Below, in pieces: positions 1 to 8,408 of a stretch of DNA of 48,466 nucleotides. Both the position numbers and the translations under genes were made by a program. The DNA is from an uncultured Bacteroidales bacterium (GTDB lineage Bacteria; Bacteroidota; Bacteroidia; Bacteroidales; UBA932), in assembly GCA_902491795.1 (NCBI GenBank), contig CABUIX010000009.1:1-48466 (forward strand), in the 5' to 3' direction. Positions within the stretch are counted from its first letter, which is position 1; each line of letters starts with the position of its first letter. The notes below the pieces were generated by a model. That model did no database searches, was not told the DNA's origin, and worked only from the letters and a program-made list of their open reading frames with translations.

Positions 1-511
1 TTTCGCTTTCTCCGAGAATGGCGAGCATCGGAAGTCCTATGACCAGTGCAACCTGGATGAATCCCCTGGTAGTGGTGAGTCTGAATCCCTGACGTCCCAT
101 TACCAGGGCCAGCATCAGCGAGGTCGTTATCTTGGAGACTTCGGCCGGCTGGAATTTGACGGGACCGAGTTCAAACCATGAGTGAGAGCCTTTGACATCC
201 CTGCTCAGGAATATCACCAGTACCAGGAGCACCAGCACGGCAATATATGCTGGCGGCGTCAGCACTTCCCAGAGTTTTGGGTTGATCACGAACAGAATAA
301 CCACATCCACTGCGAAAACGACCACCATCCAGAGGAACTGCTTGCCGCTGCGGCTGCCCAGGTCAAATATTGAGGACGGTTCGGCCGAATGCACGGACGC
401 GTATATGCTTATCCATCCGATGATCACGAGCGCCAGGTACGCAAGCACGAGCCACCAGTCGATGGTCTGCCTGAGTCCCCTGTCGTAGGAATATGTGCCT
501 CCTGTGCCCAT
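1..511 (-). CDS. rodA: RodA, SEDS-family peptidoglycan polymerase of the elongasome (partial)
   Basis: Only the N-terminal 170 residues lie in the window; the gene runs off the left edge. The start is ATG at 511, 5 nt beyond the mrdA stop. The visible protein has a short cytoplasmic N-terminus, several hydrophobic segments and the SEDS signature GSHSWFELGPVKF followed by QPAEVSK, as in RodA/FtsW. The family polymerises glycan strands from lipid II in the inner membrane together with a class B PBP. Its place directly after mrdA at the end of the mre operon argues for RodA rather than FtsW, which normally sits in the mur/fts cluster. Confidence 0.93.
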   Translation of the reverse strand, partial: MGTGGTYSYDRGLRQTIDWWLVLAYLALVIIGWISIYASVHSAEPSSIFDLGSRSGKQFLWMVVVFAVDVVILFVINPKLWEVLTPPAYIAVLVLLVLVIFLSRDVKGSHSWFELGPVKFQPAEVSKITTSLMLALVMGRQGFRLTTTRGFIQVALVIGLPMLAILGESE

Positions 512-516
512 GACTT

Positions 517-2340
517 TCAAAAGAATTTTGTCTCCAGCATTCTCTGCTCAAGATATTTCCGTTGGGGGCAAATTTCGCCCGTAAGGTATTTTTCAAGCAT
601 CAGGGATGCGACAGGAAGTGCCCATGTCGCACCGAAGCCGGCGTTCTCGACATAGGCGGCCACGGCAATTTTCGGATTGTCCTTGGGCGCAAAGCATATG
701 AACACTGAATTGTCCTTGCCGTGCGGGTTCTGCGCAGTCCCGGTTTTGCCGCAGACCTCGATTCCCGGTATTGCCGCCGCAAAGGCGGTGCCTCCTGCGG
801 AACCCCCTCCGTTGACTGCCTTGTACATGCCTTCGACGGCAGTAGCGAAATAGGAGGTGTCCACCATAGTGTAATGCCGTTCCTTGTATTTCGGATCAAT
901 CTGCACATTCTCGGAATCCTTTACCAGATGCGGGATATACCAGTAGCCGCGGTTGGCCATTATGGCGGCCAGATTGGCAATCTGCAGCGGTGTAGCTCCG
1001 ATTTCTCCCTGTCCGATCGAGAGCGAGACTATTGTCTGGAATCTCCATCTGCCTTTTCCGTACAGTTTGTTGTAGTAGGCTGAAGTCGGTATGTTCCCTC
1101 CGAGTTCGGCCGGAATCCCGCTTCCGAGCTTTTCCCCGAATCCGAAGCTCAGCACATATTCTCTCCATGCGTCAAGCGCATCGGCGGTGGATGCGTATTT
1201 GTCGTTTTCCAGGATGTTGCGCAGCACATAACAGAAATATCCGTTGCAGGAAGTCGCGATTGCCGATTCGAAGTCCAGCGGCGAAGAGTGGGCGTGGCAT
1301 CCGAGCTTGCGGGTGCTCGTGTAGTAGTAGCCCCTGTTGCAGGGATATTCGTAGTAGGGCTTGAGAACTCCTTCCTGCAGGCCTATCAGCCCGTTCACGA
1401 GCTTGAATACTGAGCCCGGGGGATATGAGGCCATCACGGTGCGGTTGAACATCGGTTTGCGCGGATCTCTTGACAGGCTGTCGTAGTAATGCCCGATGTC
1501 CGCCAGCACGTCCACGTCGATTCCCGGGCTGGAGACCATCGCCAGGATTTCTCCTGTAGACGGCTCTATGGCGACCACAGAGCCGACCTTTCCCTCCATG
1601 AGCTGCTGTCCGTACTGCTGAAGATGCGCGTCTATTGTGGACACTATGCTGTTTCCGGGCACGGCTGGCTTGTCCTCCTTTCCGTCGAGATATGAGGACT
1701 GAACCCTGTTTCTGGAATCGCGGAGCATGATGTGGTAGCCCTTTTCGCCGCGGAGTTCCTTCTCCATGGCGGATTCAAGACCGGTCCGCCCGATATAGTC
1801 TCCAGCCTTGTATTCAGGATGCTTTTCCAGATCATCGGAGTTGACCTCGGATATGTATCCCAGCAGGTTCCCGCCTGCATTGAACGGGTAGTCCCTTATG
1901 CTTCTCATCTGCGAGCGGAACCCCGGGAAGAGATACTGCTTTTCGGCGAATTTCATGTATGTTTCCGGTGACACCTGCTTCATCAGAGTCACGGTCCGGT
2001 ATCCTATGCGGGAGCGGTATTTCCTGTAGTATGCCATTCTTTCCTTCAGGAATCCTGCTGTGGTGTCAAGCGCTTCGGCCAGGGCCAGGGTGTCGAATTC
2101 CGGCACGTCACGGGGCGTCACAAGGATGTCGTAGCACACCGTGTTCCCCACCAGGATCTCCCCGTTGCGGTCGAAGATGACGCCTCTCGGAGGATAGATG
2201 TCCGCATAGACCATCGAGTTGTTGGACGCGTCTTTCTTGTACTCGTCGTTGATGATCTGGATGTAGAACAACTTGCCGAGCAGCAGCAGGGCGAAAGCGG
2301 CGAGCCCTATCAGAAGTTTGTTTTTGCGGTTTATCTCCAT
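517..2340 (-). CDS. mrdA: Penicillin-binding protein 2 (class B transpeptidase)
   Basis: A 607-residue protein with one N-terminal membrane anchor (about residues 8-24), a dimerisation region containing YPPRGVIFDRNG, and a transpeptidase domain. The three active-site motifs are present: SVFK with the nucleophilic Ser near 310, SCN near 364 and KTG near 532. It cross-links new peptidoglycan during cell elongation, paired with RodA, whose gene follows 5 nt downstream. I chose the ATG at 2340, which overlaps the end of mreD by 10 nt; a TTG seven codons upstream is the alternative. Length and context fit the elongation PBP2 rather than the division-specific FtsI. Confidence 0.95.
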   Translation of the reverse strand: MEINRKNKLLIGLAAFALLLLGKLFYIQIINDEYKKDASNNSMVYADIYPPRGVIFDRNGEILVGNTVCYDILVTPRDVPEFDTLALAEALDTTAGFLKERMAYYRKYRSRIGYRTVTLMKQVSPETYMKFAEKQYLFPGFRSQMRSIRDYPFNAGGNLLGYISEVNSDDLEKHPEYKAGDYIGRTGLESAMEKELRGEKGYHIMLRDSRNRVQSSYLDGKEDKPAVPGNSIVSTIDAHLQQYGQQLMEGKVGSVVAIEPSTGEILAMVSSPGIDVDVLADIGHYYDSLSRDPRKPMFNRTVMASYPPGSVFKLVNGLIGLQEGVLKPYYEYPCNRGYYYTSTRKLGCHAHSSPLDFESAIATSCNGYFCYVLRNILENDKYASTADALDAWREYVLSFGFGEKLGSGIPAELGGNIPTSAYYNKLYGKGRWRFQTIVSLSIGQGEIGATPLQIANLAAIMANRGYWYIPHLVKDSENVQIDPKYKERHYTMVDTSYFATAVEGMYKAVNGGGSAGGTAFAAAIPGIEVCGKTGTAQNPHGKDNSVFICFAPKDNPKIAVAAYVENAGFGATWALPVASLMLEKYLTGEICPQRKYLEQRMLETKFF

Positions 2341-2846
2341 TTTTGGCTGTCCTCGGAACAAAGAATCCAGGTTATGTATGTCGACACGAGGGTGCTTGCC
2401 GCAAGAGAGGCAGCGAACTTGACCGCGTCAATCCATAGCGGCCTGGTGCCGGCGCTTTCGGTCAAAATGAAGAAGAACAGGAAGACGGCGGTCACGATGA
2501 ATGTCGCGAGCGCCATTTTCGGAAATCCCTGCCTCTGGAACGAAATGTTCTCGCCTCTTGCCCTGAGCTCACTGCCGAATACCAGCTGGATTACAGGCAG
2601 GCGAAGAAGCGCTGCCGGGACAAGAGCCAGCGATGTCAGGCCGACAAGGCCTCCGGCGAAAAAGTCCACGGCTACACCTGTCACGAAGGCTATGAGCATG
2701 CCGTAGATGGAGCTTCTGTGTACAGGCAGGCACAGTATCATGGCCGGCAGTATTGCAATCGTCAGAAACTGTGAAAAATTAAAGTAGTTCCAGAGAAGAA
2801 TCTGCGCGATGACCAGAAGCAGGTATTTTATGGTGAAATTGTTCAT
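2331..2846 (-). CDS. mreD: Rod shape-determining protein MreD
   Basis: A 171-residue, very hydrophobic protein with about five predicted membrane segments and no catalytic motif, as usual for MreD. It is an inner-membrane scaffold that links MreC, RodA and PBP2. Its ATG overlaps the mreC stop codon (ATGA), and its own end overlaps the mrdA start, so translation is probably coupled. MreD diverges strongly in sequence; the assignment rests on membrane topology, size and a conserved position between mreC and mrdA. Confidence 0.88.
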   Translation of the reverse strand: MNNFTIKYLLLVIAQILLWNYFNFSQFLTIAILPAMILCLPVHRSSIYGMLIAFVTGVAVDFFAGGLVGLTSLALVPAALLRLPVIQLVFGSELRARGENISFQRQGFPKMALATFIVTAVFLFFFILTESAGTRPLWIDAVKFAASLAASTLVSTYITWILCSEDSQKWR

Positions 2847-3721
2847 TTTCCTTCCTCCTTCTCTGTCTCTGAAACCTCGAGATCCTGAATCTCATTCAGG
2901 TCCATGTTTCTCGTGACGGTCACATAGTGGGCGGAGCTGAAGTCCTGGAAAAGCTTCACCTCGACATGCTGGTTTGATCCGTCCACGAGTCTGGACTCCC
3001 CGGTGATTCCTATGGGAATTCCTTCCGGGAAGATTGATGAGTATCCGCTTGTCCATACTGTGTCTCCGGGACTTATTGCGTAGTGCGGCGGAATGTCGGT
3101 GACAACGGCCCCGTCGGAGCTTATGCCGTTCCACACGAGCGGGGCTGCAGGCCCTTCATGTCCTATTCTGGCGCTTACCGTGACATTTGGATTCATCAGC
3201 GTAAGGCCGTAGGAGTAGTGCCGGCTCACGGAATTTATGATTCCGATCACGCCTCTTCCGGTGATTATTCCTGATTGTGGCGTGATTCCGTCGTCGGAGC
3301 CCTTGTTCAGTATCACGTAGTTCTGCGGCCGGTTCCTGCTCATTTTCACGATTGTGGCAGGGGTGAATGTGAATTTGCTTCCCGCCGCCAGGGCGTTGTT
3401 TCCGGCCAGGGGGAGGCTCTTCACCGCTTCCGAGGATGCCGTGGCCTCCTTCATGGCCTCCTGTCTGCCGAGGAACACTTCGAGCTCACGGCGCAGACTG
3501 TCGTTCTGCCGGACAAGCCTCTCGTTGATTTCGTCAAGCATGAAGTAGTTGCGCAGCTTCTCGCCCGTGCCCCACAGGGCGGCCATGGTCCTGTGGGATG
3601 CCCTGTTTATCCATATGTCCTGCAAGGTTGAACTCCTGTCCAACATAGCAAGAGCAGCAATCTCCAAAAAAATGAAGATTGCCGCGCTCGCCATAATGGA
3701 AGTCTTTCGTCCCTGTGCCAT
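2843..3721 (-). CDS. mreC: Rod shape-determining protein MreC
   Basis: A 292-residue protein with one N-terminal membrane helix (about residues 9-28), a predicted coiled coil (about 60-95, rich in Glu, Arg and Leu) and the periplasmic beta-domain of MreC, including NKGSDDGITPQSGIITGRG and a later GDTVWTSGYSSIFPEGIPIG stretch. MreC links the MreB cytoskeleton to periplasmic PBP2. The start lies 1 nt after the mreB stop. The Glu-rich C-terminal tail overlaps the mreD start by 4 nt. Confidence 0.95.
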   Translation of the reverse strand: MAQGRKTSIMASAAIFIFLEIAALAMLDRSSTLQDIWINRASHRTMAALWGTGEKLRNYFMLDEINERLVRQNDSLRRELEVFLGRQEAMKEATASSEAVKSLPLAGNNALAAGSKFTFTPATIVKMSRNRPQNYVILNKGSDDGITPQSGIITGRGVIGIINSVSRHYSYGLTLMNPNVTVSARIGHEGPAAPLVWNGISSDGAVVTDIPPHYAISPGDTVWTSGYSSIFPEGIPIGITGESRLVDGSNQHVEVKLFQDFSSAHYVTVTRNMDLNEIQDLEVSETEKEEGK

Positions 3722-3722
3722 T

Positions 3723-4748
3723 CTATCTCATGAGGAAAGAATAGCGGTCTGTATGTTTCAGGGCGTCACAAGTGCCTCTGGCTACCGCATGAAGCGGGTC
3801 GTCGGCCACATGGAAATCGATATTGACCTTGTCCTTGAATCTCTTTGCGAGTCCTCTGAGCAGGGCTCCTCCTCCCGAGAGGTAGATTCCGTTCTCCACG
3901 ATGTCGGCGTAGAGTTCCGGAGGTGTGTTCTCAAGCACATGGAGTATGGAAGTCTCTATCTTGGCGATAGACTTGTCAAGGCAATGGGCTATCTCCTGGT
4001 GAGTAATTGTTGCCTCCACGGGGTGTGCAGTCATCAGGTTGGGACCGCGGACAACAAACGGGTCCGGAGCTTCGTCTCCAAGATCAGGAATGACTGCCCC
4101 CACTGCGATCTTTATCTTCTCGGCGGTGATTTCTCCCACCTTGACGTTGTGCTGCTGACGCAGGTAATATTGTATGTCGCTCGTGAACACGTCGCCTGCT
4201 GTGCGTATGCTGTCCTGAACCACAAGGCCGCCGAGGGATATGACTGCGATTTCCGTGGTGCCGCCGCCTATGTCGACGACCATGTTGCCCTGTGGCGCCT
4301 CAATGTCGAGACCTATTCCGAGCGCTGCCGCCATCGGCTCAAATATCAGGAACACATCCCTGCCTCCTGCATGTTCGGTAGAGTCGCGGACGGCCCTTAT
4401 TTCCACTTCAGTGGAACCTGAGGGTATGCCGACGACAACCTTGAGGTTGGGGGTGAACAGGCTGTGCCGCTTGTTGCTTGCCTGCTTGATGAAGCCGCGG
4501 ATCATCATTTCGGCTGCATTGAAGTCGGCGATCACGCCGTCCCTCAGGGGCCTGATGGTCTTGATTCCGGGGTTCACCTTTTCCTGCATCAGCTTGGCCT
4601 GCTGACCGAGCGCGATGCATTTTCCGGTATTGTTGTTTATTGCTATGATGCTCGGCTCGTCCAGCACTATCTGGTCATTCTGGTAGATGACCGTGTTGGC
4701 CGTTCCGAGGTCAATTGCAAGTTCTTGGTTTAAGAATGAAAATGCCAT
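3723..4748 (-). CDS. mreB: Rod shape-determining protein MreB (bacterial actin)
   Basis: A 341-residue actin-fold ATPase. Phosphate-1 loop DLGTANT lies near residue 13, phosphate-2 DIGGGTTEIAV near 165, and the adenosine-binding LSGGGALLRGL near the C-terminus. MreB forms membrane-bound filaments that steer side-wall synthesis. It is the first gene of the five-gene mreBCD-mrdA-rodA operon. I start at ATG 4748 (MAFSFLNQ); a TTG two codons upstream is unlikely. A divergent promoter region separates it from ispD. Confidence 0.97.
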   Translation of the reverse strand: MAFSFLNQELAIDLGTANTVIYQNDQIVLDEPSIIAINNNTGKCIALGQQAKLMQEKVNPGIKTIRPLRDGVIADFNAAEMMIRGFIKQASNKRHSLFTPNLKVVVGIPSGSTEVEIRAVRDSTEHAGGRDVFLIFEPMAAALGIGLDIEAPQGNMVVDIGGGTTEIAVISLGGLVVQDSIRTAGDVFTSDIQYYLRQQHNVKVGEITAEKIKIAVGAVIPDLGDEAPDPFVVRGPNLMTAHPVEATITHQEIAHCLDKSIAKIETSILHVLENTPPELYADIVENGIYLSGGGALLRGLAKRFKDKVNIDFHVADDPLHAVARGTCDALKHTDRYSFLMR

Positions 4749-4772
4749 ATTCAAGCTGTACTTGTCAACTTA

Positions 4773-4780
4773 CAAATATA
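4773..4780 (-). promoter_or_regulatory. Bacteroidota -7 promoter element for the mre operon
   Basis: TATATTTG on the minus strand matches the Bacteroides -7 consensus TAnnTTTG. It lies 24 nt before the mreB start. A TTTG (minus strand, 4803-4806) is 22 nt upstream, slightly more than the usual 19-21. Consensus match only. Confidence 0.55.
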
Positions 4781-4792
4781 AGCAAAATTGCG

Positions 4793-4800
4793 TAATTTTG
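4793..4800 (+). promoter_or_regulatory. Bacteroidota -7 promoter element for ispD
   Basis: TAATTTTG matches TAnnTTTG and ends 14 nt before the ispD ATG. No clear TTTG lies at -33. With the mreB element on the other strand only 12 bp away, this is a back-to-back divergent promoter pair. Confidence 0.5.
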
Positions 4801-4814
4801 CCCAAAAGAGACTT

Positions 4815-5495
4815 ATGGACAGAAAGATTTATGCCGTGGTGGTTGCGGGAGGCAGCGGCACGCGCATGGGGGCAGGGGAACCGAAGCAGTTCCTCCGTCT
4901 GGCAGGCAAGCGCATATTGCAGCGCACCATTGAAAATCTTGCGGATGCGGTACCCGGTGTCAAGATAATCACCGTGCTGCCTGCCGACTGCCTGACCTTG
5001 TGGAAGGATATGTGCGTTGCTGATTCTTTCGATTTCCCCCAGACGCTGGTGGCGGGCGGGCTGACGCGTTTCCTGTCGGTCAGAAATGCTCTGGCCAAGG
5101 TGCCTGACGGTGCCGTCGTGGCCATTCATGACGGCGTTCGGCCGTTCGCCAGTCCGGAATTGCTGCGCCGCATGCTGTCAATGATGTCGGAAACTACAAG
5201 GGCCCTCATCCCGGTTGTCCCCGTGATCGATACGCTGAAATCGGTTGATCCTGCAATACCCGATCCGCAGCGTTCCAAGACGGTTGCGGTACAGACACCC
5301 CAGATATTCCTGTCGGAGGACATCAAGAAGGCGTACGCGCGCCCTTATGACCCGTCCTTTACGGACGACGCATCCGTAGCCGCAAGAATAGGCATTCCTG
5401 TGGCCATGACTGAAGGCGAAAGATTCAACATAAAGATAACCACTCCCGAGGATCTGGTCTTCGGGGAGGCTATTCTTTCGTTGAAACGGCCTTGA
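4815..5495 (+). CDS. ispD: 2-C-methyl-D-erythritol 4-phosphate cytidylyltransferase
   Basis: A 226-residue enzyme of the MEP isoprenoid pathway that joins CTP and methylerythritol 4-phosphate. The nucleotide-binding N-terminus reads VVVAGGSGTRMG with PKQFL following. IHDGVRPF, VQTPQIF and DDASVA, followed by late Lys/Ile residues, are all typical of IspD. I take ATG 4815 (MDRKIYAVV), since the upstream in-frame TTG at 4788 would lie before the likely promoter. The 3' end overlaps the convergent AsnC-type regulator gene by 26 bp. Confidence 0.95.
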   Translation: MDRKIYAVVVAGGSGTRMGAGEPKQFLRLAGKRILQRTIENLADAVPGVKIITVLPADCLTLWKDMCVADSFDFPQTLVAGGLTRFLSVRNALAKVPDGAVVAIHDGVRPFASPELLRRMLSMMSETTRALIPVVPVIDTLKSVDPAIPDPQRSKTVAVQTPQIFLSEDIKKAYARPYDPSFTDDASVAARIGIPVAMTEGERFNIKITTPEDLVFGEAILSLKRP

Positions 5496-5973
5496 ATGAT
5501 GTGCTCTTGTAGTCCTTTACCCAGATTTCGCGTTCAAATGACTGGTCAAGCGAAATCATGGTGTCCGTGGACTGCACGTAAGGGATTCTCTGGATCGTAT
5601 TGATCAGAATGTTCATCAGGTGTTCGTTGTCGAAGCAGAAGACCTTCAGGAAAAGTGCGGCCTTGCCTGTGATGAAGTGGCATTCGACAATTTCCGGAAC
5701 ATGCTTGAGGGCGGTGACAACCTCCGGGTATTTGTTGTCCTCCGAAAGGCAGACACTGATGAATGCGCAGACGTTCAGTCCGAGGGCCCCCGGCTTTATT
5801 ACCATACGGGAACCTGAGATCACGCCGTTGTTCTCCATTTTCTTCACTCTCTGGTGGACAGCGGCTCCTGAAATGTTGCATTCTCTCGCAATCTCGAGAA
5901 AAGGCATTCTGGCGTTGTTTACAAGAAAGGACAGAATCTTTCTGTCAATTTCATCAATATGATAGTTTGACAT
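5470..5973 (-). CDS. Lrp/AsnC-family transcriptional regulator
   Basis: A 167-residue protein with the usual two-part Lrp/AsnC layout: an N-terminal helix-turn-helix (about residues 5-60, DEIDRKILSFLVNNAR then ISGAAVHQRVKKMENNGVI) and a C-terminal RAM ligand/oligomerisation domain (about 70-150). Members sense amino acids or related metabolites and bind DNA as oligomers. It lies 13 nt downstream of topA on the same strand and is probably cotranscribed with it. The effector cannot be read from sequence. Its end overlaps ispD by 26 bp. Confidence 0.92.
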   Translation of the reverse strand: MSNYHIDEIDRKILSFLVNNARMPFLEIARECNISGAAVHQRVKKMENNGVISGSRMVIKPGALGLNVCAFISVCLSEDNKYPEVVTALKHVPEIVECHFITGKAALFLKVFCFDNEHLMNILINTIQRIPYVQSTDTMISLDQSFEREIWVKDYKSTSFKAVSTKE

Positions 5974-5986
5974 AATTCAACATCGG

Positions 5987-8290
5987 CTATTTTTTGCGGC
6001 GCTTGTATTTCGGGGTCGTGGCCGTTCCGGTCTCGACAATTTTTTTGCAGTCCTCTTCGCTTAGAGAGGCTGCGTCCGAACCTTTCGGAAGCTTGTAGTT
6101 CTTTCCGTCATGCTTGAGGTACGGCCCGTAACGTCCATTGATTATGCTTATGCCCGAATCTGCATACTCCTTTATCACCTGATTGGATGCAGGTGCATTC
6201 TGGGCTTTGCGTATAAGTTCCTCGCACTCGTCGAGGGTGATTGTCAGAGGGTCTTTGCCTTTAGGAACGGAAATGTTCCTGTCCCCGAACTTTATGTATG
6301 GGCCGAATCTTCCCTTGGTGACTATCACGTCTGTCCCGTCCACCTGTCCGGCTGTCCTGGGCAGACGGAACAGCTCGAGTGCATCTTCGAGCGTGAGGTT
6401 CTCGATCAGCTGTCCCTTGGCAAGGCTGGCATACTGCTTCCCGTCTCCTTCGCCTTTCTGTACGTAAGCTCCGTACTGTCCGAACTTTGCAATGACCTGA
6501 CTGCCGTCTGACGGGTCGACTCCGAGGACTCTTTCAACGTGGCTGTACTGTCCGTTGTTGATGGTCTCCTCCACTTTCCTGTGGAAGTCCCCGTAAAAAT
6601 CTGATATTACCGAATTCCAGACCATGTGGCCTTCGGCGATGCTGTCGAAGTCTTTCTCGACGTTTGCCGTGAAGTCGTAGTCCATCACGTTAGGGAAGTT
6701 CTCCACCAGGTAGTCGGACACGATCATGCCTATTTCCTGAGGTATAAGTTTTCCCCTCTCTGCTCCGATGGTCTCGCAGCCGGACGTTTCGCTTATCTTG
6801 CCGTCCTTGAGGCTGTAGTTCGTGACCGCTGCCTTGCGGCCGGGAACATCGGCTTTCACCAGGTATCCTCTGCCGGTGGTCAGCGTGCTGATTGTCGGGG
6901 CATATGTTGACGGCCTGCCTATTCCGAGCTCCTCAAGTTTCTTGACAAGGGTCGCTTCGGAATAGCGGTATGGCGGCTGCGAGAATTTTCCGGAAGCCGT
7001 GATTTCAACCGCGTCCATGCCGTCTCCGGCATTGAGTGCCGGAAGGATAGTGTTTTCCTCGCTGTCAGTCTCGTCGTCGGAGCCTTCAATGTAGAGTTTC
7101 AGGAAACCGTCGAAGAGTATTTCGGCGGCCTGCATGGTGAATTTTTCCGGCCGCTTGTCCGACGCGACTTTTATCGTCGTGTTGAGGATGCGCGCGTCTT
7201 CCATCTGTGAGGCCAGTGTGCGTTTCCAGATCAGGCTGTAGAGCTTCTGCTCCTGCGCCGTCCCTTCGATCGACGTGTTCTCCACAAATGTGGGGCGTAT
7301 GGCCTCGTGTGCCTCCTGCGCTCCCTTTGAATGGGTCTTGTACTGTCTGGTGCGGGAATATTCCGCCCCGAAGTTTTCGGTTATGAATTTCCTTGAGGCG
7401 TTGAGCGCGAGTGTCGAAAGGTTGATGGAGTCCGTACGCATATAGGTTATCAGACCGCGCTCGTACAGGCTCTGCGCCACTCTCATCGTGAGACTCACGG
7501 GGAAATGCAGTTTCCGGGAAGCTTCCTGCTGGAGCGTGGATGTGGTAAAAGGCGGGGCAGGGTGCCTGACGGCTTCCTTCTTGTCGATTGAGTCCACTTT
7601 GTATTGTGCGCCTCTGCTGTCTTCGAGAAAGGCCCTTGCGCTTCCGGAGTCCTGGAACCTGGTGTCAAGGGTACCCTTGATTTTGGAGTCTCCGGCCTTG
7701 AAGATGCCTTCGACCTTGTAGTAGGGGGTTGTGCTGAATGCTATTATCTCCTTTTCCCTCTCGACCACGAGCCTGAGGGCCACCGACTGCACTCTGCCTG
7801 CGGAAAGGCCACGCTGTATCTTTCTCCAGAGAATGGGCGACAGCTCGAATCCGACGAGCCTGTCCAGCACACGCCTGGCCTGCTGTGCGTTGACCAGGTT
7901 GATGTTGATCTCCCGCGGATTCTCTACCGCGTGCTGTATGGCGTCCCTGGTTATTTCGTGAAAGACTATTCGCCGAGTGCGCGACTTGTCAAGTCCCAGG
8001 GTCTCCGACAGGTGCCAGGAGATTGCCTCTCCTTCGCGGTCTTCATCGGAAGCGAGCCATACGGTTTCCGCGGCTGCGGCTGCCTTCTTGAGTTCCGCCA
8101 CGACTTTTTTCTTGTCAGCCGGAATCACGTACTCCGGTTTGAACCCGTGCTCGACGTCCACGCTCAGTTTGTTGTCCTGAAGATCGCGAATATGTCCGAA
8201 ACTTGACTTCACTACATAGCCGTCGCCAAGAAACTTCTGAATTGTCTTGGCCTTGGCGGGCGACTCCACTATAACTAAATTCCCCTCCAT
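5987..8290 (-). CDS. topA: DNA topoisomerase I (type IA)
   Basis: A 767-residue type IA topoisomerase that relaxes negative supercoils. The TOPRIM domain is at the N-terminus (IVESPAKAKTI near 7; the acidic DEDREGEA at 82-89). The catalytic Tyr is near residue 283, in LITYMRTDS. The C-terminus carries topoisomerase-C-type repeats (GRFGPYIKFG and GRYGPYLKHDG, each followed by a PKG motif) and a Lys/Arg-rich tail. I see no four-Cys zinc-ribbon motifs, unlike E. coli TopA. The ATG at 8290 is preceded by AT-rich DNA shared with the divergent PBP gene. Confidence 0.96.
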   Translation of the reverse strand: MEGNLVIVESPAKAKTIQKFLGDGYVVKSSFGHIRDLQDNKLSVDVEHGFKPEYVIPADKKKVVAELKKAAAAAETVWLASDEDREGEAISWHLSETLGLDKSRTRRIVFHEITRDAIQHAVENPREININLVNAQQARRVLDRLVGFELSPILWRKIQRGLSAGRVQSVALRLVVEREKEIIAFSTTPYYKVEGIFKAGDSKIKGTLDTRFQDSGSARAFLEDSRGAQYKVDSIDKKEAVRHPAPPFTTSTLQQEASRKLHFPVSLTMRVAQSLYERGLITYMRTDSINLSTLALNASRKFITENFGAEYSRTRQYKTHSKGAQEAHEAIRPTFVENTSIEGTAQEQKLYSLIWKRTLASQMEDARILNTTIKVASDKRPEKFTMQAAEILFDGFLKLYIEGSDDETDSEENTILPALNAGDGMDAVEITASGKFSQPPYRYSEATLVKKLEELGIGRPSTYAPTISTLTTGRGYLVKADVPGRKAAVTNYSLKDGKISETSGCETIGAERGKLIPQEIGMIVSDYLVENFPNVMDYDFTANVEKDFDSIAEGHMVWNSVISDFYGDFHRKVEETINNGQYSHVERVLGVDPSDGSQVIAKFGQYGAYVQKGEGDGKQYASLAKGQLIENLTLEDALELFRLPRTAGQVDGTDVIVTKGRFGPYIKFGDRNISVPKGKDPLTITLDECEELIRKAQNAPASNQVIKEYADSGISIINGRYGPYLKHDGKNYKLPKGSDAASLSEEDCKKIVETGTATTPKYKRRKK

Positions 8291-8357
8291 ATCACTGCTT
8301 TACAAATTCATACTGCAAAGAAAATCACAAACTCGGTAAAATTCAAAATTTAATCGC

Positions 8358-8365
8358 TAATTTTG
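8358..8365 (+). promoter_or_regulatory. Bacteroidota -7 promoter element for the class A PBP gene
   Basis: TAATTTTG matches TAnnTTTG and ends 43 nt before the ATG at 8409. No clear -33 TTTG is seen. It also lies before the alternative TTG start at 8379. Confidence 0.45.
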
Positions 8366-8408
8366 TGATTGTTTTGCTTTGACCGCGAATGTTTTGCGGC
8401 ATAAACAG

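Noticed and set aside
3549..4421. A 290-residue plus-strand open frame opposite mreB/mreC.
   Set aside because: Antisense shadow of two certain genes.
4749..4754. A TTG start two codons upstream of mreB.
   Set aside because: The ATG at 4748 gives the usual MreB N-terminus.
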